A stretch of DNA of 64,000 nt from Spirosoma pollinicola (GCF_002831565.1 NZ_CP025096.1:5695014-5759013); one strand, 5' to 3'. Shown: positions 53,899 to 63,273, counted from the stretch's first letter. The notes: generated by a model not told the origin, from the sequence alone. Made by a program: numbers and translations.

Positions 53899-53970
53899 GA
53901 ATGATAGAGTGAGTGAATGATTGAATATTACTTGCGTCAGCTATTCAATCATTCGCTCACTCTATCATTC
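53899..53970. repeat. Inverted repeat between divergent genes
   Basis: The 29-bp arms at 53899-53927 and 53942-53970 match with one mismatch (GAATGATAGAGTGAGTGAAT and its complement). The arm is itself made of repeated GAATGA/GAGTGA units. It lies between menG and the dipeptidase gene. Confidence 0.82.
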
Positions 53971-54087
53971 TAAATTGAGAGTACAAAGGTAGTGCCATAA
54001 CAGTGCGTTTCTACCGAAAGTTTGATATTGAACCGGGCAATGTGTAGTTTCGAAGCAATGTCTTTTTTCGCTACAACCTGATTCACT

Positions 54088-55296
54088 ATGCTCTCTCTAA
54101 TTCTGTCAACCCTGCTTGCGTTGAGTCCTTTAACGACCCACTCGCCCGGCGATGACGGTAAATTGACTAAAAAGGCCCGTAAGATTCACCTGCATGTCGT
54201 AACGCTCGACACCCATGCCGATGCACCGATCATGCTGCAGAAGCCCGGCTTCGATGTAGGCGCTTCGCACGATACCAAACGGGATGGGTCGCAGATCGAC
54301 TTTCCGCGTATGAAGAAAGGGAGCATGGACGCTATGTTTTTTGCGGTGTACACCTCACAGGGGCCACGCACCGACGAAGGTCATGCCGAAGCCAAACGTA
54401 ACGCCCTGAACCAGTTCGATCTGATTCATCAGGCACTGAAAAAATACCCGAATCTGGCCGAACTCGCTACGACACCTGCCGATGCGTACCGGATCAAGAA
54501 AGCAGGAAAACGGGCTGTATTTATCGGTATGGAAAACGGGTATCCGGTCGGTAAGGATTTGTCGATGCTGAAAACATATTACGACCTGGGGTGCCGATAC
54601 ATGACGCTTACCCACTTCGCCAACAACCTCATTGGCGACTCCTCAACGGACCCCGATGGTCCGATTTATGGCGGTTTAAGTGATTTCGGGAAGCAAGTCG
54701 TACCGGAAATGAATCGGCTGGGTATCCTGATCGACGTGTCGCACGTGGCCGATAATACGTTCTACGATGCGCTGGCGCTCTCGAAAGCACCCGTTATTGC
54801 GTCGCACTCCAACTGCCGGGCCATCTGCGATTTCCCGCGTAACATGACCGACGATATGATTCGGGCCATTGCCGCCAAGGGGGGCGTGGTGCAGGTGAAT
54901 TTTGTGAGCGATTACCTCAAAAAACCATCTGCCGAGCACCGGGCTGCCAAAACCAAGATACGGATGGCGCAGGTAGGAAAGGTGTCAACGCCCGAAATGG
55001 ACGCGCTTATGGCGGCAAAAAGTGATTCAGTCGCTAAGACATACGCGTCGGAGCGGGCCAGCTTGTCGGACATTGTCGATCACATTGATCACATCGTTAA
55101 AATTGCCGGTATCGACCACGTGGGTATTGGGTCTGATTTCGATGGGGGCGGGGGCGTCAATGGTCTCGAAGATGTCAGTGAAATCGAAAACCTGACCGTT
55201 GAACTTGTCCGCCGGAACTATTCAGAAGCTGATATCGCCAAAATTTGGGGCGGCAATCTGCTCCGGGTATTGGCTCAGGCTAAGGTAGTGAAGTAG
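54088..55296 (+). CDS. Secreted M19 membrane-dipeptidase family enzyme
   Basis: This 402-residue zinc dipeptidase of the renal dipeptidase family has a signal peptide at about residues 1-18. Metal and active-site motifs are LDTHADAP (His and Asp ligands near residue 43), GMENGYPVG (Glu), IDVSHVADNTF and VIASHSNCRAICDFPRN (His ligands), and VGIGSDFDGGGGV (Asp). The full set indicates an active enzyme that cleaves dipeptides in the periplasm. It is divergent from menG. Confidence 0.93.
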   Translation: MLSLILSTLLALSPLTTHSPGDDGKLTKKARKIHLHVVTLDTHADAPIMLQKPGFDVGASHDTKRDGSQIDFPRMKKGSMDAMFFAVYTSQGPRTDEGHAEAKRNALNQFDLIHQALKKYPNLAELATTPADAYRIKKAGKRAVFIGMENGYPVGKDLSMLKTYYDLGCRYMTLTHFANNLIGDSSTDPDGPIYGGLSDFGKQVVPEMNRLGILIDVSHVADNTFYDALALSKAPVIASHSNCRAICDFPRNMTDDMIRAIAAKGGVVQVNFVSDYLKKPSAEHRAAKTKIRMAQVGKVSTPEMDALMAAKSDSVAKTYASERASLSDIVDHIDHIVKIAGIDHVGIGSDFDGGGGVNGLEDVSEIENLTVELVRRNYSEADIAKIWGGNLLRVLAQAKVVK

Positions 55297-55325
55297 TGAA
55301 GTAGTGGAGTGGTGGAGTGGTGCGC

Positions 55326-55439
55326 CTGGCGCGGGCATTCGCCCGTGCCTGTTTATATCGCAAGCCGGTCCGGCGTCCCGGTTCGCTTGCGTCAGTGAAT
55401 ACTGACTTAATTAAAGACACGGGCGAATGCCCGCGCCAG
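55326..55439. repeat. Intergenic long inverted repeat, family member 2
   Basis: Arms at 55326-55352 and 55416-55439 enclose a core nearly identical to that at 5341-5401 (GCAAGCCGG, CCCGGTTCGCTTGCG, AGTGAATACT). The inner palindrome of each outer arm differs from the first copy (GGGCATTCGCCC instead of GGGTTTGAACCC), and both arms changed together so pairing is kept. Confidence 0.85.
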
Positions 55440-55470
55440 AAGCCAGAGTACGTAACTAACCAATTTTTCC

Positions 55471-55896
55471 ATGACACCCGAAGCCGTTTTTAGTCTCGCG
55501 AGTACGCTTGTCTTGCCGCAATGGTTGCTCATGATTTTTGCACCCCGCTGGGCAGTTACGAAATGGTTGATGCAGTCTTACCTGATTCCGGTATGCCTGG
55601 CGGTCATCTACATCATTTATCTGTTCAGCGGTGGCCCGGTCGACTTTGGTGCGTTTGGCACATTAGCGGGCGTGAAAGGCTTGTTTTCGAAAGGGGGCGA
55701 TGGGGTTATGCTGGCGGGTTGGGTGCATTATCTGGCCTTCGATCTGGTGGCGGGAACGGCTGTTGTGCGCGATGCGCAGGAGAAAGCGATTCCGCATTGG
55801 CTCGTTGTTGTTCCGTTGTTTTTCTGTTTCATGCTGGGTCCGGTGGGTCTGCTATTGTATTGGCTGATTCGTACAGTACGGACTCGAACAGTTTAG
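55471..55896 (+). CDS. ABA4-like (DUF4281) membrane protein
   Basis: This 141-residue integral membrane protein has four hydrophobic segments (about 8-25, 30-50, 75-95, 108-132). It carries the family pattern with the LPQWLLMIFAPRW start, GWVHYLAFDLVAG and HWLVVVPLFFCFMLGPVGLLLY. The family includes plant ABA4, involved in neoxanthin synthesis, so a carotenoid-related role is possible in a pigmented Cytophagales cell. Bacterial function is not established. Another membrane protein gene follows after 45 bp. Confidence 0.85.
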   Translation: MTPEAVFSLASTLVLPQWLLMIFAPRWAVTKWLMQSYLIPVCLAVIYIIYLFSGGPVDFGAFGTLAGVKGLFSKGGDGVMLAGWVHYLAFDLVAGTAVVRDAQEKAIPHWLVVVPLFFCFMLGPVGLLLYWLIRTVRTRTV

Positions 55897-55941
55897 TTAA
55901 TTCACGTTTTGTCAGGCATTCAGGCAAATCCACCAATTCTT

Positions 55942-56718
55942 ATGAACGATCTGTTAACCTCTTTACAGTCACGAAATGCCACGCTTTACCAGTTAGGCTG
56001 GTTATGTGTGGCGGCTATGCTCATCTGTGCGGTGCTGGCTCTCAGCACCTCAACGCAGGTGCTGGGCATCAACGCCTACATAAAACCCATTAAGTTTTTG
56101 GCGTCTACGGTTATTCTGTGCTGGACAATGGCCTGGTATATGGCTGAACTTCCCCAAAAGGGCAGCGTACGAGCCTACTCCTGGATGGTTGTCGGCATCT
56201 TTATTTTTGAACTGGGCATTGTTATCTGGCAGGCCAGTCGGGGTAAACTATCGCATTTTAATATCTCGACCCCAACAGACGGTATTTTGTTTGGCCTGAT
56301 GGGTATAGCCATTACGGTGTTTACCGGGTGGACAGCCTATATTGGTTTCCTGTTTTTCCGACTCGATACAACGACGATTAGCCCGACCTACCTATGGGGT
56401 ATTCGTTTGGGCATTCTGCTATTTGTTATTTTTGCTTTCCAGGGATTTATGATGGCCTCCCGGCTGTCGCATACAGTGGGTGCGCCTGATGGCGGCCCTG
56501 GGTTGGCTGTTACTAACTGGAGTACCCGCTATGGTGATTTGCGAGTTGCCCATTTCTTTGGGATGCACGCCTTGCAGTTGATACCGCTGTTTGGCTACTA
56601 CATCGCCCGCCAACCGCGCCATGTTATTATCCTGTCGGCAGTCTATTTTGTACTTGTTACTGCACTGCTCATGCAGGCGTTAGCCGGTAAACCCCTGCTC
56701 GCTAATCTGGATAACTGA
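55942..56718 (+). CDS. Hypothetical multi-pass membrane protein
   Basis: The start at 55942 (MNDLLTSLQSRNATLYQLGW) gives about 258 residues with seven or eight hydrophobic segments. Notable blocks are INAYIKPIKFLASTVILCWT, GWTAYIGFLFFRLD, VTNWSTRYGDLRVAHFFGMHALQLIPLFG (His-containing, here split as DLRVAHFFGMHALQLIP) and RQPRHVI. No enzyme family is recognised with confidence. Close spacing to the ABA4-like gene suggests an operon. Confidence 0.75.
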   Translation: MNDLLTSLQSRNATLYQLGWLCVAAMLICAVLALSTSTQVLGINAYIKPIKFLASTVILCWTMAWYMAELPQKGSVRAYSWMVVGIFIFELGIVIWQASRGKLSHFNISTPTDGILFGLMGIAITVFTGWTAYIGFLFFRLDTTTISPTYLWGIRLGILLFVIFAFQGFMMASRLSHTVGAPDGGPGLAVTNWSTRYGDLRVAHFFGMHALQLIPLFGYYIARQPRHVIILSAVYFVLVTALLMQALAGKPLLANLDN

Positions 56719-56807
56719 TGGTAAAAAAAGGGTAGGTTATTCTTTGATTGTGTAAAGACTGATAACAGGTCTGTTTCAACGTCATAACGTCTACTCATTC
56801 TTACCTG

Positions 56808-58118
56808 ATGAACCGTACTGATTTCCTTAAAACGTCTGTTCTTGCTGGCGCTTCGTTGATTACCGATCCCGCTGAGGTGCGGGCGTTTATTACCCGGAAA
56901 GCTCCTCAGAAATACCGCACGGCTGTTGTTGGCGCGGGCTGGTGGGGCGGCAATATTCTACGAGCCGCTGTGCAGGCGGGCGAATCGAAAATTGTTGCGC
57001 TTTGCGATGTCGACACACGCCAGCTCAAAAGGACCGGCGAGGAACTCAGTAAGCTAACGTCCGATCAGCCAAAGTTATACCGGGACTACCGCGAGATGAT
57101 CGCGACCGAGAAACCCGAAATTGTCATTGTCGCCACGCCCGACCATTGGCACCCACTCATCGCCATTGCGGCCATGCAGGCCGGGGCACACGTATATGTC
57201 GAAAAGCCCATCAGCCATACCATCAACGAAGGGAAAGCGATGGTTAAAACCGCCCGGCAAACGGGACGTATCTGCCAGGTTGGGATGCACCGGCGCGTAT
57301 CGCCCCACAATGTGTCGGGCAGAGAGTTTATCCGGTCGGGTAAAGTTGGGAAAATTGGTATGGCGCGGGCGTTTGTGCATTATGCCGGTGGCGCGGGTCA
57401 GCCGACACCCGATAGCGAAGCACCGCCAGAAATGGACTGGAATATGTGGTGTGGACCGGCTCCACTCCGGGCGTTCAATCCAGCCATGCACCCCCGAGGC
57501 TGGCGTAATTTTCTGAATTACGCCAATGGTACCCTTGGTGACTGGGGTGTTCACTGGATGGATCAAATTCTGTGGATAACGGAGCAAAATCATCCGCGCA
57601 AGGTGTACACAACTGGCGGGCGTGCCATCAAGCAGGACAGTACCGACGCGCCCGACCATCAGGTGTCTACCTTCGAATTTGATAATGACTTCACGGCCGT
57701 GTGGGAACACCGAACCTTTGGCGGGAACATGGCCGAAAAAACGCATCCCCAACAGGCCGTTGGTGTCTATTTCTATGGAACCGAAGGCACGTTTCACCAG
57801 GGCTGGCTCGACGGCTGGACATTCTATCCGTCGGACCCGAAAAAGCCAACCATTCACCAGGACGCCCAACTCGACAAACCCGATGATCAGAATATCGCGC
57901 TTCTCTGGGCTAATTTTCTGGATAGTATCAAAACCAAAAAGCTACCCGTTTGCGACATCGAAATCGGCCATCGCTCCACTAATATGGCGTTGCTGGGCAT
58001 GTTATCGTTGAAACTGGGCCGAAGCGTGGAGTGGGATGGCAGCCAGATTCCCAACGACCCCGAAGCCAATAAGCTCCTAAGTCGTGCCTATCGGGGCGAG
58101 TGGCAATATCCAGTGTAA
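56808..58118 (+). CDS. Gfo/Idh/MocA-family NAD(P)-dependent oxidoreductase
   Basis: This 436-residue protein starts with a Tat-like or short leader region (MNRTDFLKTSVLAGASLI), as in many secreted Bacteroidota members, then a Rossmann fold with TAVVGAGWWGGNILRAA near residue 40 and VALCDVD. The family active-site motif EKPISHTINEG is near residue 132. The C-terminal domain includes GDWGVHWMDQILWI with the His-x-x-x-Asp type catalytic pattern. These enzymes oxidise or epimerise sugars. The substrate is unknown. Confidence 0.9.
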   Translation: MNRTDFLKTSVLAGASLITDPAEVRAFITRKAPQKYRTAVVGAGWWGGNILRAAVQAGESKIVALCDVDTRQLKRTGEELSKLTSDQPKLYRDYREMIATEKPEIVIVATPDHWHPLIAIAAMQAGAHVYVEKPISHTINEGKAMVKTARQTGRICQVGMHRRVSPHNVSGREFIRSGKVGKIGMARAFVHYAGGAGQPTPDSEAPPEMDWNMWCGPAPLRAFNPAMHPRGWRNFLNYANGTLGDWGVHWMDQILWITEQNHPRKVYTTGGRAIKQDSTDAPDHQVSTFEFDNDFTAVWEHRTFGGNMAEKTHPQQAVGVYFYGTEGTFHQGWLDGWTFYPSDPKKPTIHQDAQLDKPDDQNIALLWANFLDSIKTKKLPVCDIEIGHRSTNMALLGMLSLKLGRSVEWDGSQIPNDPEANKLLSRAYRGEWQYPV

Positions 58119-58123
58119 AAACC

Positions 58124-58160
58124 AAAAAACCTCCATAACATTTCGCTATGGAGGTTTTTT
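58124..58160. terminator. Bidirectional terminator
   Basis: AAAAAACCTCCATA pairs with TATGGAGGTTTTTT, giving a T run on both strands. It lies between the convergent oxidoreductase gene and the minus-strand tRNA and can serve both. Confidence 0.88.
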
Positions 58161-58161
58161 G

Positions 58162-58235
58162 TGGGCCAGCCTGGGCTCGAACCAGGGACTTACTGATTAT
58201 GAGTCAGGCACTCTAACCAACTGAGTTACAAGCCC
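58162..58235 (-). tRNA. tRNA-Met (anticodon CAT)
   Basis: The minus strand forms a cloverleaf: acceptor GGGCTTG with CTGGCCC (one mismatch), D arm CTCAGTTGGTTAGAG, anticodon loop CTCATAA, T arm with GGTTCGAGCC. CCA is not encoded. The CAT anticodon could also belong to lysidine-modified tRNA-Ile; elongator Met is more likely from the CTGA-CTCATAA-TCAG arm. Confidence 0.88.
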
Positions 58236-58284
58236 GTTGCTGATTGATTGCTCAGGTTCAGCGATGCAAATTTACGAATTTTTT

Positions 58285-58346
58285 GACAGGATTGCAGGAT
58301 TCGCACGATTATAGACCGAAATTCCTGTCAATCCTGCAATCCTGTC
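58285..58346. repeat. Inverted repeat upstream of the HD-domain gene
   Basis: The perfect 17-bp arms GACAGGATTGCAGGATT (58285-58301) and AATCCTGCAATCCTGTC (58330-58346) also contain an internal direct repeat (CAGGATT twice). It lies between the tRNA and the HD-domain gene. Confidence 0.82.
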
Positions 58347-58361
58347 CGGTATCTTTGCTGA

Positions 58362-59657
58362 ATGTCAGCGTCTAACAAGAAGAAAATTCTTAATGACCCC
58401 GTATACGGGTTTATTACGATTCCGACCGAGTTACTTTTCGATTTGGTTGAGCATCCCTACTTTCAGCGACTTCGGCGGATTAAGCAGTTAGGCTTGTCGG
58501 AGTACGTGTATCCGGGTGCCTTGCATACCCGCTTTCATCATGCACTGGGGGCCATGCACCTGATGGGACAGGCCATGAGTACGCTGCAAAGTAAAGGCCA
58601 TGCCATTAGCAGTGACGAATGCGAAGCAGCTCAGATCGCCATTCTGCTTCATGATATTGGGCACGGGCCGTTTTCGCACGTGCTGGAATGTTGCCTGCTG
58701 GACAGTGTGCCGCATGAGCAGATTTCGCTGTTGCTCATGCACGAACTCAACCGGCAATTCAACGGCGCCTTATCGCTGGCTATTCAGATGTTTGAGGGAA
58801 CCTACGAGCGCACGTTCTTCCATCAACTCATTTCCAGTCAGCTGGATATGGATCGTATGGATTACCTCAATCGCGACGGGTATTATACTGGTGTTGCCGA
58901 AGGGGCCATTGGTGCCGAACGGATCATTAAAATGCTCGATCTGGTGGGCGATCAACTGGTGGTCGAAGCCAAAGGGATTTTGAGCGTCGAGAATTTCCTG
59001 AACGCACGTCGATTAATGTACTGGCAGGTTTATCTGCATAAAACGTCCATTTGCGCCGAGTCGATGCTTATTCAGACGTTACGCCGGGCGCGGTTTCTTA
59101 TACGACAGGCAGGAGCCGAGCCGGTTTTTGCGTCGGCTTCATTTCGCTTGTTTTTGCATGATAGTGTGTCGTTAACCGATTTTCAGACAAACCGGGCTTA
59201 CCTCACTGCCTTTACAATGCTGGACGACTTCGATGTGTGGGCTTGTATTAAGGAGTGGGCGCTGCACCCCGATTTTGTTCTGTCGTCACTTAGCCAGATG
59301 TTGCTCGACCGAAAACTGTTTAAAATCATGTTATCGACAGAGCCGTTTGCGGGAGAATTCCTGACCGAACTCGAAAGTCAACTTCATCGAACGGGCCTGC
59401 CAGACGATATGCTGTCTTATTTCTTGGTAGAAGGGCAGGCAACCAACGCGGCCTATTTACCCTCTGAAGACCGCATCCGAATCAAGCTTAAAAGTGGCAA
59501 AGTGATCGACATTGCCGACGCATCGGATTTATCGAATATACAGGTGCTGACCAACATTGTGCGCCGGTATTATGTGTGTTGGGCAAAGGAGTTGAGCGGT
59601 GTTCGTCAGTCGGTAAATCCATACCTGAATAAGTCGACTGAGCTTACTGACTTATAA
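58362..59657 (+). CDS. HD-superfamily phosphohydrolase
   Basis: This 431-residue metal-dependent phosphohydrolase is related to dGTPase/SAMHD1-like HD proteins. The metal-binding residues are visible in HTRFHHALGAMHLM (His), AILLHDIGHGPFSH (the HD motif near residues 97-98) and DMDRMDYLNRDGYYTG (Asp near residue 165). The family start (LNDPVYGFITIPTELLFDLV then HPYFQRLRRIKQLGLS) is intact. Its likely activity is on nucleotides. It precedes the lipid A genes with a 128-bp gap. Confidence 0.9.
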   Translation: MSASNKKKILNDPVYGFITIPTELLFDLVEHPYFQRLRRIKQLGLSEYVYPGALHTRFHHALGAMHLMGQAMSTLQSKGHAISSDECEAAQIAILLHDIGHGPFSHVLECCLLDSVPHEQISLLLMHELNRQFNGALSLAIQMFEGTYERTFFHQLISSQLDMDRMDYLNRDGYYTGVAEGAIGAERIIKMLDLVGDQLVVEAKGILSVENFLNARRLMYWQVYLHKTSICAESMLIQTLRRARFLIRQAGAEPVFASASFRLFLHDSVSLTDFQTNRAYLTAFTMLDDFDVWACIKEWALHPDFVLSSLSQMLLDRKLFKIMLSTEPFAGEFLTELESQLHRTGLPDDMLSYFLVEGQATNAAYLPSEDRIRIKLKSGKVIDIADASDLSNIQVLTNIVRRYYVCWAKELSGVRQSVNPYLNKSTELTDL

Positions 59658-59785
59658 GCGTAGAGAGCGGATGGGTTCCCGAACTATTTCCTGGCGGTTT
59701 TATCCGAAAAATGCAATTTGTTAGTTACCTTAGCGGCCCAATCGCTCACAAAAATCGAGTGTTTTGCGACGGTATTTATACGCAT

Positions 59786-60814
59786 ATGGAGTTTACAGTC
59801 AAGCAGATTGCCACACTGCTGGGGGGCGAAGTTGCCGGGAATGATGCTCTGGCAATCACCGGATTAGCCAAGATAGAAGAAGGGAAGCCAGGCGATATTT
59901 CGTTCCTGTCGAATCTCAAATATGAACCGTTTCTGTATACCACTCAGGCATCGGCGGTGATTGTTGACCAATCTTTCGAGCCTAAAAAGCCGGTTTTGGC
60001 TGCCTTGATCTTTGTGGAAAATTCCTACTCAGCCTTTACCCGGCTACTGGAGGAATATTACAAGCAGTTAAGTTTATCGCGAATTGGTGTCGAACAGCCA
60101 TCGTATGTTGGCGAAGGCAGCCAATTTGGTGACCAAATTTACCGGGGCGCCTTTTCGTACGTTGGGAAAAACTGCCAGATCGGGCAAAACGTCAAAATTT
60201 ATCCCCACGCCTACATTGGTAACAATGTTCGCATTGGTAACAACACAATCATCCATCCGGGTGCCCGTGTGCTGGACAACTGTATTATTGGGCAGCATTG
60301 TGTTGTTCACCCCAATGCTGTTGTTGGCAGCGAAGGCTTTGGATTCGCACCACAGCCCGATGGTACGTATAAAACCATTCCTCAACTCGGCAACGTTATT
60401 CTGGAAGACTTCGTGAATGTGGGCTCTGGTACCACCATTGACTGCGCCACGATGGGTTCAACCATTATTCGCAAAGGAGCTAAGCTGGACAACCTGATTC
60501 AGATTGGGCATAATGTCGATATTGGTAGAAATACCGTCATTGCTGCTCAAACCGGCGTGGCAGGCTCAACCAAACTAGGCGAAAATTGTGTCATTGCGGG
60601 GCAGGTTGGTTTTGCCGGTCACCTGACGATTGCTAATGGTACTAAAGTCGGAGCGCAATCGGGAGTGGGTAAAAACGTTGACGAAGAAGGTATATCGCTT
60701 AATGGCTCCCATGCATTTCTGATGCGTGATAATATGCGCTCACAGGCTATTTTTCGAAAATTGCCAGCCCTGGAGCAACGCATAACAAAACTGGAAAAGA
60801 AACACGAAAAATAG
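59786..60814 (+). CDS. lpxD: UDP-3-O-acylglucosamine N-acyltransferase
   Basis: LpxD adds the second hydroxyacyl chain in lipid A synthesis. The start at 59786 (MEFTVKQIATLLGG) matches the family N-terminus; an upstream frame start adds 25 unrelated residues. The N-terminal uridine-binding domain covers about 1-100. The left-handed beta-helix follows (hexapeptide repeats such as IGNNVRIGNNTIIHPGARV), with the catalytic His in LIQIGHNVDIG, and then a C-terminal helix. Its 342 residues are normal. It heads lpxD-lpxC/fabZ-lpxA. Confidence 0.95.
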   Translation: MEFTVKQIATLLGGEVAGNDALAITGLAKIEEGKPGDISFLSNLKYEPFLYTTQASAVIVDQSFEPKKPVLAALIFVENSYSAFTRLLEEYYKQLSLSRIGVEQPSYVGEGSQFGDQIYRGAFSYVGKNCQIGQNVKIYPHAYIGNNVRIGNNTIIHPGARVLDNCIIGQHCVVHPNAVVGSEGFGFAPQPDGTYKTIPQLGNVILEDFVNVGSGTTIDCATMGSTIIRKGAKLDNLIQIGHNVDIGRNTVIAAQTGVAGSTKLGENCVIAGQVGFAGHLTIANGTKVGAQSGVGKNVDEEGISLNGSHAFLMRDNMRSQAIFRKLPALEQRITKLEKKHEK

Positions 60815-60826
60815 TTTACGGGTACT

Positions 60827-60925
60827 GGTTTATGGTTCTTCAATTTATAGTTTACGGTTGGTCGACACGAACAGAAACGCTGTGTTAGCCAACCGTAAAC
60901 CATAAATCATAAACCGTAAAACCAT
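60827..60925. repeat. Imperfect inverted repeat between lpxD and lpxC/fabZ
   Basis: GTTTATGGTTCTT-TTTATAGTTTACGGTTGG (60827-60861) pairs imperfectly with CCAACCGTAAACCATAAATC-ATAAACCGTAAAACCAT (60889-60925). The arms are made of short GTTTA-GGTT units. It would fold in the mRNA between two lipid A genes. Confidence 0.7.
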
Positions 60926-60944
60926 AACCTGAAGCTGAAAACGA

Positions 60945-62339
60945 ATGAATACCAAACAACAGACGATTCAGAAATCCGTATCGGTATCGGGTGTGGGCTT
61001 ACACACGGGTGTCTCGGCAACGATGACCTTCCTGCCTGCGCCAACGAATCACGGGTATAAATTCCAGCGTATCGACTTGCCGGGAAATCCTATCGTGGAT
61101 GCCGATGTCGATAACGTTGTAGACCTCTCGCGGGGTACAACAATCGAGCAAAGTGGTGCCCGAATTCACACCGTTGAGCATACACTGGCCGCCCTGGTTG
61201 GTTTGCAGATAGACAACGTCCTGATTCAGCTAGACGGCCCGGAGCCTCCTATTATGGACGGATCATCGATTCAGTTTATCAACGCCCTGCGCGAAGCAGG
61301 TATTGAAGAACAGAATGCTACCCGAAATTATTTTGAGGTAACTGAATCTGTCCATTACCGCAATCCCGAAAAAGATATTGAACTGGCGGCTCTGCCTCTG
61401 AACGACTACCGGCTCACGGTGATGGTCGATTATAACTCACGGGTTATCAGCAGCCAGCATGCTTACCTGAACGACATCAGCCAGTTTCCTGAGCAGATTG
61501 CCAATTGCCGGACGTTTGTTTTCCTTCACGAACTGGAAGCATTGTATAAGCAGAACCTTATAAAAGGGGGTGACCTGACCAATGCCATTGTGATTGTTGA
61601 TCGCGAGGTGAAAGACGGCGAACTGGATTACCTGGCCGATTTGCTGAAGAAGCCAAAGGTAAGTGTGAACAAACAGGAGGGGATTCTGAATAATATTCAG
61701 CTGCATTACCCCAACGAGATGGCTCGCCACAAATTGCTGGATATGGTGGGTGATCTGGCCCTGATTGGCCGACCTATCAAAGCGCAGATTCTGGCAGCCC
61801 GCCCTGGCCACGCAGCCAATGTCGCCTTTGCTAAAAAAATCAAGAAACTGATTCAGAAAAACGCGGCTAACCAGGTGCCGCAATATGATCCGACACAACC
61901 GCCCGTGTTGGACATCAACCGGGTTTCGCAGCTGTTGCCTCACCGCTACCCGTTCCAGATGATCGACAAAATCATCGCCCTGGACGAAAACAGTGTGGTA
62001 GGTATCAAGAACGTGACCATGAACGAGCCGTATTTTCCAGGGCACTTTCCCGGAAATCCGGTAATGCCCGGTGTTATGCAGCTTGAAGCAATGGCACAAA
62101 CGGGTGGTATTCTGGTGCTTAGCACAGTGCCTGACCCAGAAAACTACTGGCCGTTTTTAGTTGGTATTGAGAACTGTCGGTTCCGGCGTAACGTCTTGCC
62201 GGGCGACACTGTCATATTTCGGTGTGAGTTTACCTCGCCAATGAAGCGCGGAATTGTGAAAATGCAGGGCCGGGGCTATGTGGCCAACCTGCTGGTGTGC
62301 GAAGCTGATATGATCGCCAGTCTGGTTAAAAAGAAATGA
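60945..62339 (+). CDS. lpxC/fabZ: Bifunctional LpxC deacetylase / FabZ dehydratase
   Basis: The N-terminal part (about 1-300) is LpxC, the zinc deacetylase committing UDP-acyl-GlcNAc to lipid A, with HTVEHTLAALVG (zinc His), EPPIMDGSS and HKLLDMVGDLALIG (zinc His and Asp). The C-terminal part (about 315-464) is FabZ, the 3-hydroxyacyl-ACP dehydratase, with LLPHRYPFQMID (catalytic His) and PGHFPGNPVMPGVMQLEAMAQ (catalytic Glu). This fusion is a known Bacteroidota feature and couples fatty-acid and lipid A supply. It is complete at 464 residues. Confidence 0.97.
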   Translation: MNTKQQTIQKSVSVSGVGLHTGVSATMTFLPAPTNHGYKFQRIDLPGNPIVDADVDNVVDLSRGTTIEQSGARIHTVEHTLAALVGLQIDNVLIQLDGPEPPIMDGSSIQFINALREAGIEEQNATRNYFEVTESVHYRNPEKDIELAALPLNDYRLTVMVDYNSRVISSQHAYLNDISQFPEQIANCRTFVFLHELEALYKQNLIKGGDLTNAIVIVDREVKDGELDYLADLLKKPKVSVNKQEGILNNIQLHYPNEMARHKLLDMVGDLALIGRPIKAQILAARPGHAANVAFAKKIKKLIQKNAANQVPQYDPTQPPVLDINRVSQLLPHRYPFQMIDKIIALDENSVVGIKNVTMNEPYFPGHFPGNPVMPGVMQLEAMAQTGGILVLSTVPDPENYWPFLVGIENCRFRRNVLPGDTVIFRCEFTSPMKRGIVKMQGRGYVANLLVCEADMIASLVKKK

Positions 62340-62468
62340 TAAATGATAAATGATGACTGATAAACAATGAATCACGACGAGTGCTATTCATTGTTCCGTC
62401 TGGAAAGACAACTCATTCATCATCAAGCGGGCAGTTCCGCCATCATTCATCATTTATCATTCATCATT
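62336..62468. repeat. Inverted repeat between lpxC/fabZ and lpxA
   Basis: The left side (62336-62375) consists of ATGATAAATGATAAATGATG units overlapping the lpxC/fabZ stop codon. The right side (62446-62468, ATCATTCATCATTTATCATT) is complementary. An inner CAATGAAT/ATTCATTG pair lies between them. Confidence 0.7.
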
Positions 62469-62475
62469 AAAAAAC

Positions 62476-63273
62476 ATGATTCAACCCTTAGCTTATATTC
62501 ACCCAGAAGCGAAAATAGCGCAGAATGTGGTGATTGAACCCTTTGCCATTATCCATAAAGACGTTGAAATTGCTGAAGGAACATGGATTGGTTCGCACGC
62601 AGTGATCAACGAGGGCGCCCGTATTGGCCGGAACTGTAAAATTTATCCGGGAGCTGTTATTTCGTCGACTCCGCAGGATTTGAAGTTCAACAACGAATAT
62701 ACCCGGACCTATATTGGTGATAATACAACCATTCGCGAGTACGCTACCATTAGCCGGGGAACGGAAGAGCATTGGAAAACGGAGATTGGCTCCGATTGTC
62801 TGGTGATGGCGTATGCACACGTAGCCCACGATTGCCGAATTGGCAACCATTGCCTGATTATTAATAATGTGCAAATGGGCGGCCACGTTCATATGGGCGA
62901 TTGGGCCATCATTGGTGGTTCCAGTTCAGTTCACCAGTGGGTGAAAATTGGTGCTCATGCCATGATTTCGGGTGGCTCACTGGTTCGTAAGGATGTACCG
63001 CCATTTACGAAAGCTGCCCGCGAACCGCTTTCCTATACAGGCATAAATTCCATTGGCCTTCGTCGGCGGGGTTTTGAAAATGATAAGATCAACCAGATTC
63101 AGGAAATCTATCGCTACATCTACATGCGCGGACTGAATAATGCTGATGCCCTGACACAGATTGAACTTGAATTGCCTCCATCCGATGAACGCGACGAAAT
63201 CGTAAACTTCATCCGTACATCAGAACGGGGTATCATGAAAGGCCCGTCAACCAGCAGCGCAGAGCGGGAATAA
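62476..63273 (+). CDS. lpxA: UDP-N-acetylglucosamine acyltransferase
   Basis: LpxA performs the first acylation of lipid A synthesis. The 265-residue protein starts MIQPLAYIHPEAKIAQNVVI, has the left-handed beta-helix with hexapeptide repeats, the catalytic His region in MAYAHVAHDCRIGNH (about residue 118), the IINNVQMGGHVHMGDWAIIGG block, and the helical C-terminus (GFENDKINQIQEIYRYIY). It is the third lipid A gene on this strand. Confidence 0.96.
   Translation: MIQPLAYIHPEAKIAQNVVIEPFAIIHKDVEIAEGTWIGSHAVINEGARIGRNCKIYPGAVISSTPQDLKFNNEYTRTYIGDNTTIREYATISRGTEEHWKTEIGSDCLVMAYAHVAHDCRIGNHCLIINNVQMGGHVHMGDWAIIGGSSSVHQWVKIGAHAMISGGSLVRKDVPPFTKAAREPLSYTGINSIGLRRRGFENDKINQIQEIYRYIYMRGLNNADALTQIELELPPSDERDEIVNFIRTSERGIMKGPSTSSAERE

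Noticed and set aside
57075..57869. 264-residue antisense frame in the Gfo/Idh/MocA gene
   Set aside because: Shadow of a well-supported gene on the other strand.
61437..62099. 220-residue antisense frame in lpxC/fabZ
   Set aside because: Shadow of a conserved essential gene.
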